From contig JAGXHL010000072.1 of NCBI GenBank assembly GCA_024636215.1, positions 1-41,414 of the forward strand: a DNA stretch of 41,414 bases, written 5' to 3'. The DNA comes from Deltaproteobacteria bacterium. GTDB lineage: Bacteria > Desulfobacterota > Desulfuromonadia > Desulfuromonadales > BM103. Positions 34,299-41,414 of the stretch are shown here, piece after piece; positions within the stretch are counted from its first letter, which is position 1, and each line of letters opens with the position of its first letter. The position numbers and the translations under genes are program-made. The notes below the pieces were generated by a model, which was not told the DNA's origin, searched no databases, and saw only the letters and a program-made list of their open reading frames with translations.

Positions 34299-34357
34299 CG
34301 CGTGGCGGAAATGAACAGAACCTTACCTCGCGCAACTCGCCACCCGCAACGCGCTAC
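34288..34357. repeat. Inverted heptamer element, GTGGCGC type (copy B)
   Basis: Left arm 34288-34308: GTGGCGC, GTAGCGC, GTGGCGG. Right arm 34330-34357, read on the minus strand: GTAGCGC, GTTGCGG, GTGGCGA, GTTGCGC. Spacer 21 bases. The left arm supplies the aminotransferase stop codon and the right arm ends nine bases before the FNT start codon. Confidence 0.82.
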
Positions 34358-34366
34358 TGGACTATT

Positions 34367-35176
34367 ATGGAAAAACGTTTCCTGACACCGATAGAAACCA
34401 CTCAGTTGATCGCGGCCAATGGCAGCCGGATACTGACCCAGCCACTGGCCCGCACCTGGGTTCTCAGTTTGCTGGCGGGTTTCTACATTGCCTTCGGAGC
34501 AGAACTGGCAACCCTGGTCACCTCGGATGCCGCCGCGCACTTAGGGGTCGGAGTCTCGGGATTGCTCGGCGGCAGCGTCTTTTCCCTCGGCCTGATGCTG
34601 GTCGTCATCTGTGGCGCAGAGCTTTTTACCGGCAACAGCCTGTTGACCAAAGCGGCCCTGCAAAGACAGATCCCCTGGCAGAAGATTGCCGAGAACTGGC
34701 TTATCGTCATTATCGGCAACCTGGTCGGGTCGCTCTTTCTCGCCTGGCTGATGGTCGAGTCCGAGCTCTGGCAGATCGGACGTGTTGCAGAGCACGCTGT
34801 CAATATTGCAGCGGCCAAGTGTGAACTATCTTTCAGCGTTGCGCTGGTCCGCGGAATTCTATGCAACTGGCTGGTCTGCCTTGCCGTGTTTATGGCAACG
34901 GCAGCCCGCGACATTACTGGAAAAATACTTGCCTGCTACGCTCCTATCATGGCTTTTGTCGCCAGCGGCTTCGAACATTCGGTCGCCAACATGTATTTCA
35001 TTCCCACCGGCTTGCTCTTAAAGGCAAGACTGGGCCTGCAGACGCCAGAGTTGACCTGGACAAACTTCTTCATCAGCAACCTGATTCCGGTCACTCTTGG
35101 CAATATTATCGGCGGGGTTGTTTTCGTCGGATTTGCCTACTGGTTTGCTTATCTGAAAGGGACGAGCAAGCATTAG
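34367..35176 (+). CDS. Formate/nitrite transporter family channel
   Basis: 269 residues with six membrane segments, an FNT pentameric channel (FocA, NirC, HSC relatives). Conserved loops: AGFYIAFGAELATLV, ICGAELFTGNSLL, the RGILCNWLVCLAVFMA motif, the central His in FVASGFEHSVANMYFIP, and NLIPVTLGNIIGG. Formate, nitrite or hydrosulfide cannot be told apart safely from sequence. No formate dehydrogenase or nitrite reductase is near. A heptamer arm lies just upstream and no clear ribosome site is seen; expression probably continues from the aminotransferase gene. Confidence 0.93.
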   Translation: MEKRFLTPIETTQLIAANGSRILTQPLARTWVLSLLAGFYIAFGAELATLVTSDAAAHLGVGVSGLLGGSVFSLGLMLVVICGAELFTGNSLLTKAALQRQIPWQKIAENWLIVIIGNLVGSLFLAWLMVESELWQIGRVAEHAVNIAAAKCELSFSVALVRGILCNWLVCLAVFMATAARDITGKILACYAPIMAFVASGFEHSVANMYFIPTGLLLKARLGLQTPELTWTNFFISNLIPVTLGNIIGGVVFVGFAYWFAYLKGTSKH

Positions 35177-36189
35177 TTTTCGGGCTGATTCTGAATGGCC
35201 TGTTGCAGGTTCTGCAGGAATTTTTCTTGCAACTCTTCGGGCTCAAGGATCTGCACGTAAGGCAAATAGGAATAAAGCCAGGCCAGGATCTCTTTTTCAC
35301 CGCTGGCCTTAAAGCTCAGGACCAGTGAGCCGTCGCCTTCCTCAACCATTTCCTGGCTCGGATGCCAGATCCGCTCACGAATCAAATGGCCGATCTCAGG
35401 ATCGAAGCGTACCTTGATCGTCTGCTGTTCTTCATCGATCAGTCCAAAAGCAGAACCGGTCAGGTCCCCGGCGGAAAAATCTGCAGGAATCTCAAAACGA
35501 TCATTGAGGACTACGACCTGCTCAACACGATCAACCAGAAACAGTCTTAAGGCCTTGCGATTGTGAGCGTAGCCGCCCAGATAAAGAGCGCCTCCATAGA
35601 AGAGCAAGGTGTAGGGATCGCAGCGATAAGTCTCTGTATCACGCCGCGCAGGTGTGTAGGAGAGATCGATCTGATACTGGTAGAGGAGCGCCCTGCGCAA
35701 CGCCTTGAGAAGATCTTTCTTTACGGAGTAATCCCTCTGCCCCTGGAATTTTGGAGAGGCTGCTTCTGCAATCCGCTCCAGGTGCGCGACGCTGCGAGGA
35801 GGCAAACTGGAATGGATGCGACCGAAGATGGCATCGAGATCATCCTGAAAGGGGGTGCCCTGCAAGAAGCCCAGCTGGCCCCGGCAGAGATAGAGGGTCA
35901 TCAACTCTTCCAGGGAGAAGGTAATTGGCGGGAGTCTTTTAAAGCCGGTCATGAAGCTGTAGAGCACCCGGCCATCCGCTTCAGGCTCAGAGATTAACGG
36001 GTAGCCGGCGTCGCGAATGGCGTCGAGATCACGATAAACCGTTCTGCGGGTCACACCGCATTCTTCAGCAAGCTCGTCGACAGTGGCCCCGTAACGTGCC
36101 TCAAGGATACGGATAACGTCGTGCAGGCGCGCGGCCTGGCTGTATTTTTTGGCAGGCTTGCCAGGTTTTCTTGAAACGCTCTTCGCCAT
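35173..36189 (-). CDS. WYL-domain transcription regulator
   Basis: 338 residues. An N-terminal helix-turn-helix of the HTH_11/DeoR-like type (YGATVDELAEECGVTRRTVYRDLDAIRDAGYPLI, about 34-65) is followed by a WYL domain (about 150-235, with YRCDPYTLLFYGGALYLGGYAHNRKALRLFLVDRVE) and a C-terminal WCX region. WYL domains bind nucleic-acid or nucleotide ligands and tune regulators of DNA damage and defence in several bacteria. The target is unknown. Its end overlaps the end of the FNT gene by four bases on the opposite strand. Confidence 0.92.
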   Translation of the reverse strand: MAKSVSRKPGKPAKKYSQAARLHDVIRILEARYGATVDELAEECGVTRRTVYRDLDAIRDAGYPLISEPEADGRVLYSFMTGFKRLPPITFSLEELMTLYLCRGQLGFLQGTPFQDDLDAIFGRIHSSLPPRSVAHLERIAEAASPKFQGQRDYSVKKDLLKALRRALLYQYQIDLSYTPARRDTETYRCDPYTLLFYGGALYLGGYAHNRKALRLFLVDRVEQVVVLNDRFEIPADFSAGDLTGSAFGLIDEEQQTIKVRFDPEIGHLIRERIWHPSQEMVEEGDGSLVLSFKASGEKEILAWLYSYLPYVQILEPEELQEKFLQNLQQAIQNQPEN

Positions 36190-36203
36190 AGTTAAAATCC
36201 GGA

Positions 36204-36225
36204 GCTAAAGAACGACGTCTTTAGC
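36204..36225 (-). terminator. Weak terminator after the SPFH gene
   Basis: GCTAAAG (36204-36210) pairs with CTTTAGC (36219-36225), 8-base loop. On the minus strand it is followed by TCCGGATTTT, a poor U-tract. It lies in the 69-base gap between the SPFH gene stop and the WYL gene start. Confidence 0.4.
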
Positions 36226-36258
36226 GGGTCAGCATCCGCTGCGAATCTCTCGAAGCTT

Positions 36259-37113
36259 CTATTTTCCACCCACGCCAAGGATGCCGCGCAGCGCATTCGG
36301 CAAATCCGCCGGCAGAAGCACGGTTTTGGCATTCGGCGACTTGGCCATATCCTGAATCGACTTGATGTATTTTTCACCAAGCAGGTACATGGCAGGCAGT
36401 TCCTGGTCAGTAATCGCCTCGGTGACCATGGTAATGGCCCGTTGAGTCGCTTCGGCCAGAACCACCTGGGCCTGAGCATCACGTTTAGAGGCTTCAAGCC
36501 GGCCCTCGGCTTCAAGAATTGCAGCTTCTTTCTCCCCCCCTGAACGGGTTACGGTGGCCCGTCTCTCGCGCTCGGCGGCAGCCTGCTCTTCCATCGCCTT
36601 CTGCATGGTTAGCGACGGCTTGATATCCTGGATTTCAACCGTCTTCAAAGTGATGCCCCAATCACTGATATCATCGGAGATGGCCTCTTTGAGCTTGGCT
36701 TTAATCGAATCACGGGAACTCAGGGCAGAGTCCAGAGCCATCTCACCAATGATCGATCGCAACGAGGTCTGCACCAGGTTCTGGATGGCCAGATGATAAG
36801 ATTCGACACCGTAGACGGCCTTCTCCGGGCTGATGACGTTGATAAAGGCAACAGCATTAGCCAGGATCACCGCATTGTCCATGGTGATCACTTCCTGGGA
36901 TTTGATATCAAGAACCTGATCTTTGGTGGTGACTTTATACGCGACATTATCAACGTAAGGGATAAGGATGTTCAGGCCGGGGTTGAGGGTCTTGTGGTAT
37001 TTTCCGAGTCTCTGGACCACCCATTTGCTGCCCTGTGGAACAAGACGCACCCCCATGCTGATGGTGGTAATAACCAGAATGGCAAAAATGACAACAACGA
37101 TCAGGCCTCCCAT
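36259..37113 (-). CDS. SPFH/Band 7 (stomatin-like, QmcA type) membrane protein
   Basis: 284 residues. One N-terminal membrane segment (about 2-24), then the SPFH domain (VPQGSKWVVQRLGKYHKTLNPGLNILIPYVDNVAYKVTTKDQVLDI) and a coiled coil rich in Glu, Ala and Arg (AMEEQAAAERERRATVTRSGGEKEAAILEAEG). These proteins form large oligomers at membranes and often recruit or restrain FtsH-type proteases. It follows its usual partner, NfeD, by three bases, with AGGGAGGG at seven bases before ATG 37113. Confidence 0.93.
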   Translation of the reverse strand: MGGLIVVVIFAILVITTISMGVRLVPQGSKWVVQRLGKYHKTLNPGLNILIPYVDNVAYKVTTKDQVLDIKSQEVITMDNAVILANAVAFINVISPEKAVYGVESYHLAIQNLVQTSLRSIIGEMALDSALSSRDSIKAKLKEAISDDISDWGITLKTVEIQDIKPSLTMQKAMEEQAAAERERRATVTRSGGEKEAAILEAEGRLEASKRDAQAQVVLAEATQRAITMVTEAITDQELPAMYLLGEKYIKSIQDMAKSPNAKTVLLPADLPNALRGILGVGGK

Positions 37114-37116
37114 TAT

Positions 37117-37599
37117 TCAACCCTCCCTTTTGCTTTGAGTGTTACTGACTTTTTTAACCAGCAGGGTGTTGCCGGAGATTTCCCGCACGGCCACCCGGTC
37201 ACCAACAGCGACTTCATCGTCGCAGATGAAAGGCCAGCTATCGGAGCCCAGCATTGGTACCGGGAAACGGACTTCACCACGCCGATCGCCCTCTGGAACG
37301 CGTGTGACCATGGCTGTCTCACCAAGCACCGCCTCGCGGGCCAGGCCGGAGTTCGTTTTATCCGTCATGCGCGGCTTCAGAACTCTGAACCAGAAAATAA
37401 CGAAGGTTGTTGAGGCAAAAAGCCAGACCAGAATCTGCCAGGTCAGGCCGAGACCGGGTGTTATCAGCATTAATGCTCCAACAACCAGCGCCCCCAACCC
37501 GAACCACAAGATCGTGAAGGAAGGGATCGCCAGTTCCAGCAGCATCAGGATCATGCCGAGAACCAGCCAGTACCAGTAAAGCATTTGGAAATTTTCCAT
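37117..37599 (-). CDS. NfeD-family membrane protein
   Basis: 160 residues. Three or four membrane helices (YWYWLVLGMILMLLELAIPSFTILWFGLGALVVGALML and following) then a C-terminal OB-fold soluble domain (LAREAVLGETAMVTRVPEGDRRGEVRF...VAVGDRVAVREISGNTLLVKK). This is the short NfeD1b-like form without the protease domain; it binds the partner SPFH protein. ATG 37599 with GGAGG at eight bases is preferred over 37629. The stop codon overlaps the ribosome site of the SPFH gene. A promoter is predicted about 50 bases upstream. Confidence 0.92.
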   Translation of the reverse strand: MENFQMLYWYWLVLGMILMLLELAIPSFTILWFGLGALVVGALMLITPGLGLTWQILVWLFASTTFVIFWFRVLKPRMTDKTNSGLAREAVLGETAMVTRVPEGDRRGEVRFPVPMLGSDSWPFICDDEVAVGDRVAVREISGNTLLVKKVSNTQSKREG

Positions 37600-37655
37600 A
37601 ACGCCACCCTCCCGTTCAGACGACACCAAGTGTAAAGAAAGCTGAGTTGATTCTC

Positions 37656-37685
37656 ATTTTAGCTTATTCATGCCGGGACATTCAA
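37656..37685 (-). promoter_or_regulatory. Promoter of the NfeD-SPFH operon
   Basis: On the minus strand TTGAAT (37680-37685), an 18-base spacer and TAAAAT (37656-37661; five of six matches). Transcription would begin near 37650, giving a leader of about 50 bases. Confidence 0.55.
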
Positions 37686-37755
37686 TCGAGAAGAACAGAA
37701 TCAAAGACTTCTTCAGTCGTTGACCGACACGCTGATGACTCCTGCCGGGCGACCA

Positions 37756-37794
37756 AACAAAAATGCGGAGAAGAACAATCGTCCTTTCTCCGCA
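37756..37794 (-). terminator. Terminator of guaA
   Basis: TGCGGAGAA (37764-37772) pairs perfectly with TTCTCCGCA (37786-37794), 13-base loop. On the minus strand the stem is followed by TTTTTGTTTGG. It lies about 40 bases after the guaA stop. Confidence 0.85.
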
Positions 37795-37810
37795 GTCTTT
37801 TCAAGCTCTC

Positions 37811-37831
37811 CCGCCACACACTGCGCGCGAC
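37811..37831 (-). repeat. Degenerate solitary heptamer arm
   Basis: On the minus strand three units GTCGCGC, GCAGTGT, GTGGCGG resemble the GTGGCGC arms at other sites. Only one arm is seen, and the middle unit is poor, so this may be chance. It lies directly downstream of guaA. Confidence 0.35.
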
Positions 37832-37835
37832 AGGC

Positions 37836-39392
37836 TTATTCCCACTCAATCGTTGCCGGAGGTTTGCTTGAGATGTCATAAGTGACGCGATTGATGCCAC
37901 GAACCTCATTGATAATCCGGTTGCTGATTCTGGCCAGGTCCTCATAAGGCATCGGATACCAACCCGCCGTCATAAAGTCTTTCGTCTCGACAGCACGTAA
38001 TGCCACAACATATTCATAGGTGCGGCCATCACCCATCACACCGACACTCTTGACAGGAAGAAACACAGCGAACGCCTGGCTGATTTTATCGTAATGACCG
38101 GTCTGATAAAGTTCTTCGATATAGATGGCATCAGCCTGACGCAGGATATCACAGTATTCCTTTTTGACCTCACCGAGGATTCGGACCCCCAGACCCGGCC
38201 CCGGAAAGGGATGACGCCAGACCATGCGATGAGGCAGGCCAAGCTCTTCACCGACGGTGCGGACCTCATCCTTGAAGAGTTCACGCAATGGCTCGAGGAG
38301 CTTGAGGGTCATGTATTCGGGAAGACCGCCGACATTGTGATGGCTCTTGATATTATGTGCCTTGCCGGTTTTAGCGCCTGCGGATTCTATGACATCCGGG
38401 TAGATAGTCCCCTGAGCCAGCCATCTGGCATTCTGCAGTTTCTTCGATTCTTCTTCGAAAATATCGACAAACAGGTTGCCGATAATCTTACGTTTCCTCT
38501 CCGGATCGCTCTCTCCGGCCAGTTTATCAAGAAAACGTTCTTCCGCGTCAACACGGATGACTTTGACACCAAGGCTCTCGGCAAAGGTCGACATCACCTG
38601 GTCACCTTCACCGAGACGCAGCAGACCGTTATCAACAAACACGCAAGTCAACTGATTACCGATCGCACGGTGAATCAGCGCTGCAGCAACAGAGGAATCA
38701 ACGCCACCGGAAAGACCGAGGATAACCTCCTCTTCGCCAACCTGTTCACGGATTCTTGCAACAGCGTCTTCGATAATCTGTCCGGGTGTCCACTTACCGG
38801 TACAGCCGCAAATCTTGCGGACAAAAGTGTCAAGCAGAAGCTCACCGCGCGGAGTATGGTTGACTTCAGGATGGAACTGCACCCCGTAAAGCTTGCGCTC
38901 GAGGTTCTGGATACCGCAAACCGGAGCATTTGCCGTAACGGCGATTTCTTCAAACCCCTGCGGTTGAATCTCAACATGATCACCATGACTCATCCAGACC
39001 GGACTGTGACCCTCAATGAAGAAACCGTCAAACAGTGGGCCGGGAGTCCCCTTGGCGAGCAGGTCGGCATGACCGTATTCACGCTTGCCGGCCGGCACCA
39101 CTTTGCCGCCGAAGTGGTGACACATCAACTGCATGCCGTAACAGATGCCAAGCACCGGCACCCCCAGCTCAAAGAGTTCCTCTGCAATGGCAGGGGCCCC
39201 GTCTTCGTAGACAGACTTTGGCCCTCCGGAAAGAATAATCCCCGTCGCTTTGAAAGCCTTGATCTCTGCAAGAGTCATATCAAAGGGGTGCAACTCACAG
39301 TAAACATGAGCTTCACGGACCCTGCGTGCGATCAATTGGGTATATTGCGAGCCAAAATCAAGGATCAGGATCTTTTCAGAATGAATGTCCAT
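37836..39392 (-). CDS. guaA: GMP synthase (glutamine-hydrolysing)
   Basis: 518 residues. It aminates XMP to GMP. The N-terminal class I glutamine amidotransferase has Cys84 in [10 protein letters not shown] and the His-Glu pair in [10 protein letters not shown]. The ATP pyrophosphatase domain has the P-loop [16 protein letters not shown], and the C-terminal dimerisation domain ends [16 protein letters not shown] 39392 ([16 protein letters not shown]) is the start. An in-frame 22-residue extension upstream is only translated repeat arm and is rejected. No good ribosome site precedes the ATG. It follows guaB after a 149-base gap filled by a heptamer element. Confidence 0.96.
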   Translation of the reverse strand: MDIHSEKILILDFGSQYTQLIARRVREAHVYCELHPFDMTLAEIKAFKATGIILSGGPKSVYEDGAPAIAEELFELGVPVLGICYGMQLMCHHFGGKVVPAGKREYGHADLLAKGTPGPLFDGFFIEGHSPVWMSHGDHVEIQPQGFEEIAVTANAPVCGIQNLERKLYGVQFHPEVNHTPRGELLLDTFVRKICGCTGKWTPGQIIEDAVARIREQVGEEEVILGLSGGVDSSVAAALIHRAIGNQLTCVFVDNGLLRLGEGDQVMSTFAESLGVKVIRVDAEERFLDKLAGESDPERKRKIIGNLFVDIFEEESKKLQNARWLAQGTIYPDVIESAGAKTGKAHNIKSHHNVGGLPEYMTLKLLEPLRELFKDEVRTVGEELGLPHRMVWRHPFPGPGLGVRILGEVKKEYCDILRQADAIYIEELYQTGHYDKISQAFAVFLPVKSVGVMGDGRTYEYVVALRAVETKDFMTAGWYPMPYEDLARISNRIINEVRGINRVTYDISSKPPATIEWE

Positions 39393-39411
39393 AAGAAAAC
39401 CGTATGTCAAA

Positions 39412-39533
39412 GTGGCGCGTAGCGCGTGGCGCGTGGCGCGAAAATACAAACTGCTCAAAAGCCGTTAGCAGCCATCATCGGCTGCCCATGCTTTTGCCTA
39501 TCACCTCGCCTCGCGCCACTAGCCACGCGCCAC
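39412..39533. repeat. Inverted heptamer element, GTGGCGC type (copy C)
   Basis: The clearest copy. Left arm 39412-39439 has four units (GTGGCGC, GTAGCGC, GTGGCGC, GTGGCGC). Right arm 39506-39533, read on the minus strand, has GTGGCGC, GTGGCTA, GTGGCGC, GAGGCGA. The arms can pair over 28 positions with few mismatches around a 66-base loop. It occupies nearly all of the guaB-guaA gap. Confidence 0.88.
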
Positions 39534-39541
39534 AAGGTTTA

Positions 39542-41084
<1,543 letters not shown>

Positions 41085-41242
41085 GAAGAATCGCTGTGCG
41101 TCTGAGTAATTTTTTCAGTCAGATTTCTGCAGCAGTCAGAGACTGTTGTGTTTCACTGCGGACAGCAGACGAGGCTTGGAAACTACAGACGGGATGCCAG
41201 CGAAGCTTCTCAACGGAAACGTTCAATATCGGGGCTGTTAGT
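41085..41242. other. Non-coding sequence upstream of guaB
   Basis: No convincing gene on either strand. Short frames of 74-78 codons lack ribosome sites and family resemblance. Direct repeats of CAGTCAGA occur near 41117 and 41136. Whatever gene lies to the right begins beyond the window. Confidence 0.5.
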
Positions 41243-41414
41243 TCCGGAAACTCCGGACGGGCACGGTGAAGTTTTCGATCTGGAAACGAGCAATTTTTCG
41301 CAAGGTCAAGGAAATCAAGGATTTGAGCGGAGGCGTAGCACTTTACGCCGCACAATCAAATCCGCCGATTGACGCAGAGATTGCGGAAAAGGGCCGTTTC
41401 CGGACGAAAACTAA
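41243..41414 (+). repeat. Dispersed element, long copy with nested hairpin
   Basis: Positions 41243-41290 match the 48-base element found inverted at 17044-17091 (both contain GGAAACTC, then GGA, GG, CACGG and a GTTT...GAAAC pair). Positions 41396-41414 repeat the element's GTTTCCGG...AAACTAA end. Between them lies a nested hairpin: outer stem GGATTTGA/TCAAATCC (41319-41326 and 41356-41363), inner stem GGCGTA/TACGCC (41332-41337 and 41344-41349). The window ends here, so the right limit is not certain. Confidence 0.5.

Noticed and set aside
38094..39422. 442-codon open frame on the plus strand
   Set aside because: Antisense shadow of guaA, which has every expected motif on the other strand.
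39393..39458. 22-residue N-terminal extension of GuaA
   Set aside because: It is translation of a repeat arm and lies outside the family start.
41119..41372. Two overlapping short frames on opposite strands
   Set aside because: No ribosome site, no recognisable protein, and they cover the structured repeat.

Overview
The window looks like chromosomal housekeeping DNA from a Gram-negative member of the Desulfuromonadales (Geobacter/Desulfuromonas/Pelobacter relatives). This is an inference. It rests on the gene order pheA-tyrA-aroA-cmk-ispH-rpsA, on the set of multidomain signalling proteins (sigma-54 activator, GAF-GGDEF, SpoIIE phosphatase), on the many lipoproteins, and on the style of the intergenic repeats. 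I see no phage, insertion sequence, CRISPR array, tRNA or rRNA.

Layout. 1-5.4 kb (minus strand): three lipoproteins (HEAT repeats, carboxypeptidase-regulatory-like folds, ethylbenzene-dehydrogenase-like haem domain), then a sigma-54 response regulator and a GAF-GGDEF diguanylate cyclase. 5.6-8.1 kb (plus): an unknown exported protein, a YcgN/YkgJ-type cysteine cluster protein and an Atg22/UMF1-type MFS transporter. 8.2-17 kb (minus): a ydbH-ynbE-ydbL envelope lipid-transport operon, an oligopeptide-type permease with its binding lipoprotein, a LolB-like lipoprotein and a large TPR lipoprotein. 17.2-21.8 kb (plus): a signalling unit made of a small membrane protein, a Na+/solute-symporter-STAC-GAF-SpoIIE phosphatase fusion, a STAS antagonist and an RsbW-type kinase, closed by a terminator. 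21.9-24.3 kb (minus): RluA-type pseudouridine synthase, lgt and a HAD phosphatase. 24.4-24.75 kb (plus): a 6S RNA gene with promoter, 16-bp closing stem and terminator. 24.8-32.9 kb (minus): pheA, tyrA, aroA, cmk, ispH, rpsA, sppA, ihfB. 33.0-35.2 kb (plus): an aminotransferase and an FNT-family channel. 35.2-41.0 kb (minus): a WYL regulator, an SPFH/NfeD membrane pair, guaA and guaB. The last 400 bases are structured non-coding DNA.

How the genes work together. The minus-strand block from pheA to ihfB joins the end of phenylalanine/tyrosine synthesis to nucleotide, isoprenoid and translation functions; rpsA has its own promoter and a terminator before sppA. guaB and guaA make GMP from IMP. 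The 17.2-21.8 kb unit has all parts of a partner-switching circuit (phosphatase, antagonist, kinase) with the phosphatase fused to a CbrA-like transporter sensor, and no sigma factor beside it. This is the best candidate here for an undescribed system.

A second theme is intergenic repeats. Several gene boundaries carry arrays of 7-base units (CCCCAGT, GTGGCGC-like, GGGACGG-like), usually as two arms in opposite orientation. Some form gene ends: one supplies the stop codon of the aminotransferase and another appears to encode the last residues of the YcgN-like protein. A separate 48-base element occurs at 17044-17091 and, in a longer form, at the right end of the window.
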